DNA from: Nocardioidaceae bacterium
GTDB lineage: Bacteria; Actinomycetota; Actinomycetes; Propionibacteriales; Nocardioidaceae
Direction: 5' to 3'
Length of the DNA stretch: 34,613 nt
Assembly (NCBI GenBank): GCA_025934895.1
Contig: JAICWH010000027.1
Location: 1 to 34,613, forward strand
The notes beneath the pieces were generated by a model. The model did not search any database, was not told where the DNA came from, and saw nothing but the letters and a program-made list of their open reading frames with translations. Within the stretch, counting starts at the first letter, position 1. Every line of letters starts with the position of its first letter. The translations under genes and the position numbers were made by a program. Positions 16,089 through 23,835 of this stretch are shown one piece after another.

Positions 16089-16876
16089 GGGACGCGTGGC
16101 GGCTGGCGCTCGGGACGCTCAGCGTGGCGCCCGTGCGGCCCCCCACGCAGGTGGACCGGCGCACGGCCGGCCGGGCGATGGTCCTGGCACCGGTGGTCGG
16201 CCTGCTGCTGGCCGCCGTGCTGGTCGGGCTGCTCTGGCTGTGCCGCGGCCTGCCACCGCTGCTGGCGGCGACGCTCGCCATCGCCCTGCTCACCGTGCTC
16301 ACGCGCGGAATCCATCTCGACGGCCTCGCCGACACCGCCGACGGACTCGGCTCCGGCAGGTCCCGCGACGAGGCGCTGCTGCTGATGCGCCGGGGCGACG
16401 TCGGCCCGTTCGGGGTCGTCACGCTCGTCCTGGTGGTGCTGCTCCAGGTGACCGCGCTGGCGGGGCTGCTGCCCGCCGGCCCCACCCCGCTGGTGCTGGC
16501 CCTGGTCACCAGCCGGCTCGCCCTGCCGCTGGTGTGCTCGAGCGGCATCCCGGCTGCCCGTCCCCAGGGGCTCGGCAGCACCGTCGCCGGCAGCGTGTCC
16601 CGAGCGGGGCTGCTGCTCGCCGTGCTGCTGGCGGCCGCGATCACGTCCGTGACCTGGCTGACGCAGGGGCTGGCGCTGCGGACCGGGCCCCACCCGGGTG
16701 CACCGGGCGGGCTCCCGACCGTCCTCGCGGTCGCCGTCCCCCTGCTGCTGGCGTGGCTGCTGGCGGTCCGGTGCGTGCGACGGCTCGGTGGCGTGACCGG
16801 GGACGTGCTGGGTGCCTGCGTCGAGGTCGCGTTCGCGGCCTCCCTGCTGGTGCTGACGGTGCTGTCCGGCCGCTGA
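16085..16876 (+). CDS. cobS: Adenosylcobinamide-GDP ribazoletransferase (cobalamin synthase)
   Basis: 263 residues, an integral membrane enzyme with several helices. The family signature HLDGLADTADGLG is at 77-89 and a downstream MRRGDVGPFGV is at 101-111. The C-terminal GGVTGDVLGACVE is the other conserved block. It joins AdoCbi-GDP with alpha-ribazole (or its phosphate) to give adenosylcobalamin (phosphate), the last major step of nucleotide-loop assembly. It starts at a GTG inside the cobU stop and closes the riboswitch operon. No cobT or cobC is in this window. Position next to DUF3043 and gcvT echoes Rv2208. Confidence 0.95.
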   Translation: MRDAWRLALGTLSVAPVRPPTQVDRRTAGRAMVLAPVVGLLLAAVLVGLLWLCRGLPPLLAATLAIALLTVLTRGIHLDGLADTADGLGSGRSRDEALLLMRRGDVGPFGVVTLVLVVLLQVTALAGLLPAGPTPLVLALVTSRLALPLVCSSGIPAARPQGLGSTVAGSVSRAGLLLAVLLAAAITSVTWLTQGLALRTGPHPGAPGGLPTVLAVAVPLLLAWLLAVRCVRRLGGVTGDVLGACVEVAFAASLLVLTVLSGR

Positions 16877-16877
16877 G

Positions 16878-16891
16878 GGCTGAGGTCAGCC
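16878..16891. terminator. Small inverted repeat between convergent cobS and gcvT
   Basis: GGCTGA (16878-16883) and TCAGCC (16886-16891) are perfectly inverted around two bases, covering the gcvT stop. With such a short loop and no T tract, a terminator role is weakly supported. Confidence 0.25.
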
Positions 16892-17995
16892 GCGCACGTG
16901 GGCTGCCACGAAGGGTGGACGGGTCACGGTGAAGACCTCGCGGCGGCCGCGCACGTCGACGGAGACCTCAGCGCCCTCGGTGACCATGGCGGCGACCAGC
17001 GCCAGCCCGACACCCGTGCGCAGGGTCGGTGAGAACGTGCCCGAGGTGACCTCCCCGATCGGCACGTCGGCGGCCAGCAGCACCCGCATCCCGGGACGGG
17101 GAATGCCGCGGCCGGTGGCGACCAGCCCGCGCAGCACCCGGACGGGACCCTCCGCCCTCTCCGCGAGCAGGGCGTCCTTGCCCCAGAACGCGTCCTTGGC
17201 CCAGCCCACCGCCCAGCCGAGCCGCGCCTGCACCGCGGTGACGTCGAGGGTGAGGTCCTGGCCGTGCAGCGGGTAGCCCATCTCGGTGCGCAGGGTGTCC
17301 CGTGCCCCGAGGCCACAAGGCAGCAGCCCGAACGGCTCCCCGGCCGCCATCAGCGCGTCCCACAGCCCGGGCGCGGCCTCGTTCTCGCAGACCAGCTCGT
17401 AGCCGCGTTCACCGGTGTAGCCGGTGCGGCAGACGACGACGGTCGAACCGCCGAGCTCGCCCTCGACGAAGGACATGTAGCCGTGCCCGTTCGGCACTCC
17501 GACCGCGTCCAGGACCTCGTCGCAGCGCGGCCCCTGCACCGCGAGCACCGCCAGGGACCGGTGCTGGTCGAGGACCTCGACGCCGTCCGGCGCCTCGGCC
17601 GAGAGCCGGGCCAGCACCTCCGACGTGTTCGCTGCGTTCGGCACCAGGAAGACGTGGTCCTCGCCGTAGAGGTAGGCGATCAGGTCGTCCACGATGCCCC
17701 CGGTCGCGGCGTCGCAGCACAGGGTGTACTGGGCCTGACCGGGCCCGATCCGCCCGAGGTCGTTGCTCAGTGTGGCGTTGACGAACGCCGCCGCGCCCGG
17801 ACCCCGGACGACCGCCTTGCCGAGGTGGCTGACGTCGAACATCCCGACCGCCTCACGCACGGCGTTGTGCTCCTTGACGACCCCTGAACCGGCGTACTCC
17901 AGGGGCATCGACCACCCGCCGAACCCGGCGAGCTTGGCACCGAGGGCGACGTGCCGCTCGTGCAGGGGCGAAGTGAGCAGGGCGTCGGGGCTCAT
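16886..17995 (-). CDS. gcvT: Aminomethyltransferase, glycine cleavage T protein
   Basis: 369 residues, the family's usual length. Conserved blocks include [24 protein letters not shown] at the start, [10 protein letters not shown] (about 51-60), the folate-domain [27 protein letters not shown], and the C-terminal barrel domain with [12 protein letters not shown]. It transfers the methylene group from H-protein-bound aminomethyl-lipoate to tetrahydrofolate and releases ammonia. gcvP and gcvH are not nearby. The ATG is preceded by a leaderless-type -10. No glycine riboswitch is visible in the 115 bp upstream. Order gcvT-pepB matches Rv2211c-Rv2213. Confidence 0.96.
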   Translation of the reverse strand: MSPDALLTSPLHERHVALGAKLAGFGGWSMPLEYAGSGVVKEHNAVREAVGMFDVSHLGKAVVRGPGAAAFVNATLSNDLGRIGPGQAQYTLCCDAATGGIVDDLIAYLYGEDHVFLVPNAANTSEVLARLSAEAPDGVEVLDQHRSLAVLAVQGPRCDEVLDAVGVPNGHGYMSFVEGELGGSTVVVCRTGYTGERGYELVCENEAAPGLWDALMAAGEPFGLLPCGLGARDTLRTEMGYPLHGQDLTLDVTAVQARLGWAVGWAKDAFWGKDALLAERAEGPVRVLRGLVATGRGIPRPGMRVLLAADVPIGEVTSGTFSPTLRTGVGLALVAAMVTEGAEVSVDVRGRREVFTVTRPPFVAAHVRG

Positions 17996-18003
17996 GGGGC
18001 ACG

Positions 18004-18009
18004 AACCTA
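18004..18009 (-). promoter_or_regulatory. Leaderless-type -10 (TAGGTT) for gcvT
   Basis: On the minus strand TAGGTT is followed by eight bases and the gcvT ATG at 17995, with no ribosome site. Confidence 0.5.
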
Positions 18010-18050
18010 CCCGACCTCGGCTGCGTCCCCGGGCGCTGCGCCCTCGCGGC

Positions 18051-18056
18051 TAGAGT
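18051..18056 (+). promoter_or_regulatory. -10 (TAGAGT) for the leucyl aminopeptidase gene
   Basis: TAGAGT fits TANNNT and lies 54 bases before the GTG at 18111, leaving room for a leader that holds GAGGAG. It shares a 115-bp divergent region with gcvT. No clear -35. Confidence 0.4.
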
Positions 18057-18110
18057 GTTCCAGCCTGGCCCCCGGGCCTCATCACCCACAGCTTCCGAGG
18101 AGTCCGGTCA

Positions 18111-19613
18111 GTGACCAGCTACACGCTGCGCAAGGGCGCTGCCGAGAAGACCAGAGCAGACGTCGTGGTCGTCGGCGTGCACCGCACTCCTCAGGGGCCG
18201 CAGGCCGCGCCGGGCGGGGAGGGCGTCATGGCCGCCTACGGCCGCAGGCTGGTGCCCCTGCTCTCCACGCTCGGCTTCTCGGGCCGCCTCGACGAGGTCG
18301 CCAAGGTCCCGACCGGCGGCGCCATCAGGTCGCCCCTCCTGGTCCTGGTCGGCCTGGGCGAGCAGCGCGAGCTCGACCCCTCCGCCGTACGACGGGCCGC
18401 GGGCGTCGCGATCCGCAGCGTCGACAACGCCGCCTCGGTGGTCCTGGCCCTTCCGGCGACCGACGACCGTCAGGTCCGCGCGGTCGTCGAGGGAGCCATC
18501 CTCGGCAGCTACGCCTTCGCGACGTACAAGTCGGGGTCCACGCCGGCCGGACCCGGCGAGGTCGTCGTGCTCAGCGACGGGGCGCGCGGCGCCGGCGCTC
18601 GGCGCGCACTGGAGGTGGCGCGGGTCGTCGGCGAGATGACCGCCCTGGCCCGCGACTGGGTGAACACGCCGGCCGCCGACCTGACGCCGGAGATCTTCGC
18701 GGACGCTGTCGTCGCCGAGCACCGCACCCGCAAGCCCGGGAAGCTGAAGGTTGCGGTGACCGACGACGCAGCACTGCGGGCCCAGGGGTTCGGAGGCATC
18801 GTCGGCGTCGGGCAGGGGTCTGCCCACCCGCCGCGGCTGGTCCGGCTGACCTACGCCCCCAAGGGCGCGGCAACCCATCTCGCGCTGGTCGGCAAGGGCA
18901 TCACGTTCGACTCCGGCGGCCTCTCGATCAAGACCGCGGGCGCGATGACGACGATGAAGTGCGACATGGCGGGAGCTGCCGCCGTCGTCGCTGCCACCTT
19001 CGCGATCGCCGAGCTCGGGCTGCCTGTCCAGGTCACGACGCTGGCCCCGCTGGCCGAGAACATGGTGTCCGGGGAGGCGTCGCGTCCTGGGGACGTGCTC
19101 ACGATGTACGGCGGCCGCACCGTCGAGGTGCTGAACACCGACGCCGAGGGGCGGCTGGTGCTCGCCGACGGGTTGGTGCTGGCGGGTGAGGCCGAGCCGG
19201 ACCTGCTCATCGACGTGGCGACCCTGACCGGGGCCTGCGTCACCGCGCTCGGGGACCGCGTGGCGGGCGTGCTCGGCAACGACGACGACCTGGCCGCCCG
19301 CGCGGTGGCGGCCGGCGAGCGGGCCGGTGAGGCGCTGTGGCAGCTGCCGATCACGCCGGAGATCGTGGACAAGGTGCGGAACAGCAGCACGGTCGCCGAC
19401 CTGATGCAGCACAACGTCGACGGGGTCGGTGGCGCGATCTACGCGGCAGCGTTCCTGCAGGAGTTCGTGGGCACCCATCGCTGGGCGCACCTCGACATCG
19501 CGGGTCCTGCGTTCAACACCCGCGCCGGCTACGGCCACGTGCCGAGCGGGGGCACCGGGTTCGGCGTGGGGACGCTCGTCGAGCTGGCGACGGAGCTGGC
19601 CGGACGGCGCTGA
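18111..19613 (+). CDS. pepA: Leucyl (cytosol) aminopeptidase, family M17
   Basis: 500 residues from a GTG with GAGGAG upstream. The N-terminal macro-like domain (about 1-165) is more variable. The catalytic domain has the M17 signature NTDAEGRL at 342-349. The dimetal and catalytic residues are in place: Lys262 and Asp267 in GKGITFDSGG, Lys274, Asp285 in MKCDMAG, and Asp344, Glu346 and Arg348. It removes N-terminal residues from peptides in the cytosol as a hexamer. It is the counterpart of mycobacterial pepB (Rv2213). A 13-bp tandem repeat array begins 10 bases after the stop. Confidence 0.96.
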   Translation: MTSYTLRKGAAEKTRADVVVVGVHRTPQGPQAAPGGEGVMAAYGRRLVPLLSTLGFSGRLDEVAKVPTGGAIRSPLLVLVGLGEQRELDPSAVRRAAGVAIRSVDNAASVVLALPATDDRQVRAVVEGAILGSYAFATYKSGSTPAGPGEVVVLSDGARGAGARRALEVARVVGEMTALARDWVNTPAADLTPEIFADAVVAEHRTRKPGKLKVAVTDDAALRAQGFGGIVGVGQGSAHPPRLVRLTYAPKGAATHLALVGKGITFDSGGLSIKTAGAMTTMKCDMAGAAAVVAATFAIAELGLPVQVTTLAPLAENMVSGEASRPGDVLTMYGGRTVEVLNTDAEGRLVLADGLVLAGEAEPDLLIDVATLTGACVTALGDRVAGVLGNDDDLAARAVAAGERAGEALWQLPITPEIVDKVRNSSTVADLMQHNVDGVGGAIYAAAFLQEFVGTHRWAHLDIAGPAFNTRAGYGHVPSGGTGFGVGTLVELATELAGRR

Positions 19614-19623
19614 GCCGGGGTTG

Positions 19624-19742
19624 CCCAGCCGGGGTAGCCCAACCGGGTAGCCCAACCGGGTAGCCCAACCGGGTAGCCCAACCGGGTAGCCCAACCGGGT
19701 AGCTCAACCGGGTAGCCCAGCCGGGTAGCCCAGCCGGGGTAG
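19624..19742. repeat. Tandem array of a 13-bp unit (CCCAACCGGGTAG), nine copies
   Basis: Nine head-to-tail copies. Five central copies (19638-19702) are identical, CCCAACCGGGTAG. The edges read CCCAGCCGGGGTAG (14 bp, both ends), CTCAACCGGGTAG and CCCAGCCGGGTAG. A degenerate tenth unit abuts the pepA stop. Each unit can form short GGGTAGCCC or CCCAACCGGG hairpins. The array fills the 139-bp gap between two convergent stops. It has no spacers, so it is not CRISPR. Confidence 0.95.
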
Positions 19743-19752
19743 GCCGGTCCTC

Positions 19753-20112
19753 CTACAGGTCGCCGCGCTGCTTGCGGCGGCGGTTGTACTCGCGCATCCG
19801 CTCCGGGTAGCCGACCACGGCCGCGTCGTAGGACGGGACGCCGAGCCGGTTGGCGAACCGGTGCGCCCACTCCACCGACGGCACCCGGCGACGGGTCCAC
19901 TCCCCGTCGTGCGCCACCAGGATGAGGGTGACGTCGCTGACCGCCGTACGCGGCTCCACGAAGCCCTCCACGCCGCGCCGGGTGGTGGTGAACTCGGTGA
20001 GGTGCCGCTCGTCGGCCGCGTCCGAGGCACGCACCGTCGTCGCCGCACCGGAACGACCCGGGCGACGCATCCGGGGACGGCCACCTCTGCGGAGCCGATC
20101 TCTCCACGCCAT
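19753..20112 (-). CDS. Conserved hypothetical protein (119 aa)
   Basis: 119 residues from the ATG at 20112 (MAWRDRLRRGG); a longer open frame to 20772 is shadow of lpdA. The N-terminus is very basic (RLRRGGRPRMRRPGRSG). The middle has an acidic, beta-rich domain (SDVTLILVAHDGEWTRRRVPS), then WAHRFANRLGVPSYDAAVVGYPERMREYNRRRK. No signal, membrane segment or catalytic motif. I recall similar actinobacterial proteins beside pepA and lpdA, without a function. It is divergent from lpdA across 162 bp. A CACACT six bases before the ATG is a poor -10 but keeps the A2/T6 positions. Confidence 0.7.
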   Translation of the reverse strand: MAWRDRLRRGGRPRMRRPGRSGAATTVRASDAADERHLTEFTTTRRGVEGFVEPRTAVSDVTLILVAHDGEWTRRRVPSVEWAHRFANRLGVPSYDAAVVGYPERMREYNRRRKQRGDL

Positions 20113-20138
20113 TGCACCAGTGTGCCGGTCCGGACTGA

Positions 20139-20151
20139 GGTTTCCCTGAAA
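20139..20151. promoter_or_regulatory. Small inverted repeat in the lpdA divergent region
   Basis: GTTTC-CCT-GAAAC is a perfect 5-bp inverted repeat in the 162-bp region between the 119-aa gene and lpdA. It could be an operator half-site pair; nothing identifies a regulator. Confidence 0.2.
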
Positions 20152-20274
20152 CTCCTCCGAACCGGCTCGGCGGTCTCCCCCGGACGCCGGGTGGACATGG
20201 GAGGTTTTGGTGCGAGGATGACTGGTCACGAGACCAGGGCAGCCCTCGCGAGGGCAGGATCCGGAGGGCGACGG

Positions 20275-21651
20275 GTGGCGGACAGCTTCGACGTGGTGGT
20301 GCTGGGGGCGGGCAGCGGCGGCTACGCGTGCGCCCTGCGCGCCGCACAGCTCGGGCTCTCCGTCGCGCTCGTGGAGAAGGGGAGGCTCGGCGGCACCTGC
20401 CTGCACGTGGGATGCATCCCCACCAAGGCGCTGCTGCACGCGGCCGAGGTTGCGGACGCGGCACGGGACTCCGAGCAGTTCGGGGTCAACGCGACGTTCG
20501 AGAGCATCGACATGGGCGGGGTCAACAAGTACAAGGACGCCGTCGTCACCAAGCTGTTCAAGGGGTTGACCGGCCTGATCCGCGGCCGCGGCATCACCGT
20601 CGTCGAGGGCGACGGCAAGCTGGCAGGACCGCACACGGTCGAGGTCAACGGCCGCCGCTACGACGGTCGCTCGGTCGTCCTGGCCTCGGGCTCGTACTCC
20701 CGGTCGCTGCCCGGTCTCGAGGTCGACGGCCACCGGGTGATCACCTCGGAGCACGCGCTGGCCCTCGACCACGTGCCGGCGTCGGTCGTCGTGCTCGGCG
20801 GCGGCGTGATCGGCTGCGAGTTCGCCAGCGTCTGGCGCTCCTTCGGTGCCGAGGTGACGATCGTGGAGGCCCTCCCCCGGCTGGTCGCCGGCGAGGACGC
20901 GGCGGTCTCGCGGAGCCTCGAGCGCGCGTTCCGCAAGCGCGGGATCGGCCTGCGCGTCGGCACCTCGTTCGAGTCGGTCTCACCGGTGCAGGACGGGGTG
21001 CAGGTCAGCCTCAGCGGAGGCGACCCGGTCGACGCCGAGGTGCTGCTGGTCGCGGTCGGGCGCGGGCCCTCCACGGCGGGCCTCGGGCTCGAGGAGCAGG
21101 GGGTCGCGACGGAGCGGGGCTACCTGGTCACCGATGGGCGGCTGCGCACCAGCGTCGAGGGCGTCTACGCCGTCGGCGACATCGTGCCGGGTCTCCAGCT
21201 GGCGCACCGCGGGTTCGCGCAGGGCATCTTCGTCGCGGAGGAGATCGCCGGGCTCGACCCGGTGCCGATCGACGAGGCGGGCATCCCGCGGGTGACCTAC
21301 TGCGACCCCGAGATCGCGTCCGTCGGGCTGAGCGAGGCGGCGGCCCGGTCGACGTACGGCGAGAGTGAGGTGGAGTCCCTGACCTACGACCTCAGTGGCA
21401 ACGGCCGCAGCCAGATCCTGCGCACCCAGGGCTTCGTCAAGCTGGTGCGCCGCAGGGACGGGCCCGTCGTCGGCATCCACATCATCGGGGCCCGTGCCGG
21501 CGAGCTGGTCGGCGAGGCCCAGCTGACCATCGGGTGGCAGGCGTTCCCCGAGGACGTCGCACCGCTCGTGCACGCCCACCCCACCCAGACCGAGGCCCTC
21601 GGCGAGGCGCACCTGGCGCTCGCCGGAAAGCCGCTGCACGCCCACTCATAG
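20275..21651 (+). CDS. lpdA: Dihydrolipoyl dehydrogenase (E3)
   Basis: 458 residues from a GTG at 20275 with GGAGG seven to eight bases ahead; the open frame upstream (from 19861) is rejected. The FAD motif GAGSGGYACA is at 11-20 and the redox-active disulfide Cys42-Cys47 in GGTCLHVGCIPTK. The NAD motif is VLGGGVIGCEFA, and the C-terminal catalytic dyad His435/Glu440 lies in HAHPTQTE. It reoxidises dihydrolipoamide on E2 and on the glycine-cleavage H protein using NAD+. It stands 61 bp before the E2 gene and is probably expressed with it. It is a flavoprotein homodimer in the cytosol. Confidence 0.97.
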   Translation: MADSFDVVVLGAGSGGYACALRAAQLGLSVALVEKGRLGGTCLHVGCIPTKALLHAAEVADAARDSEQFGVNATFESIDMGGVNKYKDAVVTKLFKGLTGLIRGRGITVVEGDGKLAGPHTVEVNGRRYDGRSVVLASGSYSRSLPGLEVDGHRVITSEHALALDHVPASVVVLGGGVIGCEFASVWRSFGAEVTIVEALPRLVAGEDAAVSRSLERAFRKRGIGLRVGTSFESVSPVQDGVQVSLSGGDPVDAEVLLVAVGRGPSTAGLGLEEQGVATERGYLVTDGRLRTSVEGVYAVGDIVPGLQLAHRGFAQGIFVAEEIAGLDPVPIDEAGIPRVTYCDPEIASVGLSEAAARSTYGESEVESLTYDLSGNGRSQILRTQGFVKLVRRRDGPVVGIHIIGARAGELVGEAQLTIGWQAFPEDVAPLVHAHPTQTEALGEAHLALAGKPLHAHS

Positions 21652-21712
21652 ACTCCGACCCGACTCCCTCACAGCCCCATCACCTCTCCATCACTAGGAG
21701 CGAAGAGACACC

Positions 21713-23644
21713 ATGGCGACCTCAGTCACCCTTCCCGCACTCGGCGAGTCCGTCACCGAAGGCACCGTCACCCGATGGCTCAAGCAGCCCGGGGATGCGG
21801 TGGCCGTCGACGAGGCGCTCCTCGAGGTCTCCACCGACAAGGTGGACACCGAGATCCCCTCACCGGTCGCCGGCACCCTGCTGGAGATCAAGGCCGACGA
21901 GGACGAGACCATCGAGGTCGGCGCCGAGCTGTGCACGATCGGCGACGAGGGCGAGTCTGCCGGCTCCGACGACTCCTCGGCCGGTGCGCAGGACTCGGAC
22001 GACGGCGCGCAGGACTCGGACGACGGCGCGCAGGAGGCTGCCGCGCCGGTGGCCGAGGAGGAGAGCCCCGAGCCCGCCCAGGCCTCCACCGGTGGCGGGT
22101 CCACGGACGGCTCCGGACCCTCCGGCGGCGGCTCCGGCACGTCGGTGACGCTCCCGGCGCTCGGAGAGTCCGTCACCGAGGGGACCGTGACCCGGTGGCT
22201 GAAGCAGGTCGGGGACGAGGTCGCGGTCGACGAGCCGCTGCTGGAGGTGTCCACGGACAAGGTCGACACCGAGATCCCCTCACCGGTCGCCGGCACCCTG
22301 CTGGAGATCAAGGCCGAGGAGGACGAGACGGTCGAGGTGGGCGGCGAGCTGGCGGTGATCGGCTCGGGGGACGCCGGCTCGGGCGGCTCCGCCAGCGCCC
22401 CACAGGCCGAGGACGCCGAGGACGCGACGAGCAGCGACGCTGACGCTCCCGAGGCGGCGAGCCAGGAGCCGACGCCGGACCCGACCCCGCCGGCGGCACA
22501 GCAGACCTCGGCGCAGAAGACGTCCGAGCCGGCGGAGAAGGAGTCGGCGGCGGCGAACGGACGGGACGCCCGGACCGCCCCGAAGTCCGAGGGGAAGCAG
22601 CCCGACGCGCAGCGGGAGCCGGTGCCGAGTGAGGAGCCGACGCCGGGCCAGCAGCGCTCGTCCGACACCTCGTCGATGAGCGGCGGCCAGGACGGGACCC
22701 CCTCGTCCGGAGACGGGCCCTACGTGACCCCGCTGGTGCGCAAGATGGCCGCCGAGCACGGCGTCGACCTCTCCTCGCTCGAGGGGAGCGGGGTCGGCGG
22801 CCGGATCCGCAAGCAGGACGTGCTCGACGCGGCTGCCGCGGCGACGGAGAAGCCGCAGGAGCCCTCCGCACCGTCCCAGGCACCCGCGGCTGCGGAGCAG
22901 CCGGCGGCCTCGGCACCGGTCACCCCGAGCCCGCTGCGCGGCAAGACCGAGAAGATGACGCGCCTGCGCAAGGTGATCGCCAAGCGGATGGTCGAGTCGC
23001 TCCAGGTCTCCGCCCAGCTCACCACGGTCGTCGAGGTGGACATCACCAGGATCGCCCGGTTGCGCGACCAGGTGAAGGCCGACTTCGCGACCCGCGAAGG
23101 CGTGAAGCTGTCATTCCTGCCGTTCTTCGCGAAGGCTGCGATCGACGCGCTCAAGGCCCACCCGTCCCTGAACGCCTCGATCGACACCGAGAAGGGTGAG
23201 GTGACCTACTTCGACCACGAGAACCTGTCGGTCGCCGTGGACACCGAGAAGGGCCTGCTCACACCCGTCATCAAGGATGCGGGTGACCTCTCGATCGCCG
23301 GCCTGGCCCGCAAGATCGCGGACGTCGCCGAGCGGACCCGGACCAACAAGATCGGTCCCGACGAGCTGGCGGGCGGCACGTTCACGCTGACCAACACCGG
23401 CAGCCGCGGCGCCCTGTTCGACACCCCGATCATCAACCAGCCGCAGGTCGCGATCCTCGGCACCGGGACGGTGGTGAAACGGCCGGTGGTGATCGACGAC
23501 CCGAACCTCGGGGAGACGATCGCGGTGCGCCGGATGGTCTACCTCGCGCTGACCTACGACCACCGGATCGTGGACGGCGCCGACGCGGCCCGCTTCCTCA
23601 CCGACGTCAAGCAGCGTCTGGAAGCCGGTCAGTTCGAGGTCTGA
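21713..23644 (+). CDS. sucB: Dihydrolipoamide acyltransferase (E2) of 2-oxoacid dehydrogenase, two lipoyl domains
   Basis: 643 residues with GGAG upstream. Lipoyl domain 1 (about 3-78) carries Lys43 and lipoyl domain 2 (about 143-218) carries Lys183, both in STDKVDTEI. Acidic and Ala/Pro-rich linkers follow (79-140, 220-333). The peripheral-subunit-binding domain is at about 337-375 ([17 protein letters not shown]...GRIRKQDV). The C-terminal catalytic domain has HRIVDG (His617, Asp621). It passes acyl groups from E1 to CoA. In actinobacteria such an E2 (DlaT, Rv2215) can serve pyruvate dehydrogenase and be annotated SucB, so pyruvate versus 2-oxoglutarate specificity is open. It follows lpdA. 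Confidence 0.95.
   Translation: MATSVTLPALGESVTEGTVTRWLKQPGDAVAVDEALLEVSTDKVDTEIPSPVAGTLLEIKADEDETIEVGAELCTIGDEGESAGSDDSSAGAQDSDDGAQDSDDGAQEAAAPVAEEESPEPAQASTGGGSTDGSGPSGGGSGTSVTLPALGESVTEGTVTRWLKQVGDEVAVDEPLLEVSTDKVDTEIPSPVAGTLLEIKAEEDETVEVGGELAVIGSGDAGSGGSASAPQAEDAEDATSSDADAPEAASQEPTPDPTPPAAQQTSAQKTSEPAEKESAAANGRDARTAPKSEGKQPDAQREPVPSEEPTPGQQRSSDTSSMSGGQDGTPSSGDGPYVTPLVRKMAAEHGVDLSSLEGSGVGGRIRKQDVLDAAAAATEKPQEPSAPSQAPAAAEQPAASAPVTPSPLRGKTEKMTRLRKVIAKRMVESLQVSAQLTTVVEVDITRIARLRDQVKADFATREGVKLSFLPFFAKAAIDALKAHPSLNASIDTEKGEVTYFDHENLSVAVDTEKGLLTPVIKDAGDLSIAGLARKIADVAERTRTNKIGPDELAGGTFTLTNTGSRGALFDTPIINQPQVAILGTGTVVKRPVVIDDPNLGETIAVRRMVYLALTYDHRIVDGADAARFLTDVKQRLEAGQFEV
21845..21897 (+). repeat. 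53-bp perfect repeat, copy 1 (lipoyl domain 1)
   Basis: The 53 bases from GACACCGAG to AAGGCCGA recur unchanged 420 bases downstream. Flanking lipoyl-domain codons differ at many synonymous positions, so the identical tract looks like recent gene conversion. Confidence 0.85.
21986..22027 (+). repeat. 21-bp tandem repeat in the first E2 linker
   Basis: Two exact copies of a 7-codon unit encoding AQDSDDG, followed by a partial third (GCGCAGGA). It lengthens the acidic interdomain linker and keeps frame. Confidence 0.8.
22265..22317 (+). repeat. 53-bp perfect repeat, copy 2 (lipoyl domain 2)
   Basis: Second copy of the identical tract, in phase with the first (420 bases = 140 codons), matching the lipoyl-domain spacing Lys43-Lys183. 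Confidence 0.85.
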
Positions 23645-23700
23645 CGCCCGATCGGCGCGGCCTGGCGCACCCCTGACCGATTACCAGGGGATGCAGGATG

Positions 23701-23742
23701 TCTGGCGCTCCCCATGGCATGTGACCCATGGGGAGTGCCAGA
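23701..23742. repeat. Long near-perfect hairpin downstream of sucB
   Basis: Left arm 23701-23717 (TCTGGCGCTCCCCATGG) and right arm 23726-23742 (CCATGGGGAGTGCCAGA) pair over 17 positions with one G-U. The loop is 8 bases (CATGTGAC). It lies 56 bp after the sucB stop and 94 bp before the epimerase ATG. It may terminate or stabilise the sucB mRNA, though no T tract follows. The right-arm core recurs nearby at 23745-23760 and, diverged, at 23777-23791. Confidence 0.85.
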
Positions 23743-23744
23743 TC

Positions 23745-23760
23745 GCCATGGGGAGTCGCC
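23745..23760 (+). repeat. Repeat of the hairpin arm core (GCCATGGGGAGTCGCC)
   Basis: Direct copy of the hairpin right-arm core CATGGGGAGT, three bases after the hairpin. A weaker copy (GCCATGCGGAGTCGC) is at 23777-23791. Confidence 0.7.
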
Positions 23761-23822
23761 GCACGAGGGCCATCGGCCATGCGGAGTCGCAGCACTCTGG
23801 CCACCCGGGCGGAGGCCCGACG

Positions 23823-23828
23823 TACATT
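23823..23828 (+). promoter_or_regulatory. Leaderless-type -10 (TACATT) for the TIGR01777 gene
   Basis: TACATT is followed by seven bases and the ATG at 23836; no ribosome site between. It is the best TANNNT match in this gap. Confidence 0.5.
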
Positions 23829-23835
23829 CGGGGAC

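Noticed and set aside
17996-18110. Glycine riboswitch before gcvT
   Set aside because: Only 115 bp, shared with a divergent gene, and a -10 sits eight bases from the gcvT start; no aptamer motif seen.
19624-19742. CRISPR array
   Set aside because: Units are 13 bp and contiguous, with no spacers and no cas genes.
20223-20236. TGGTC-ACGA-GACCA repeat before lpdA as an operator
   Set aside because: Only 5 bp per arm; such repeats are expected by chance in DNA of this composition.
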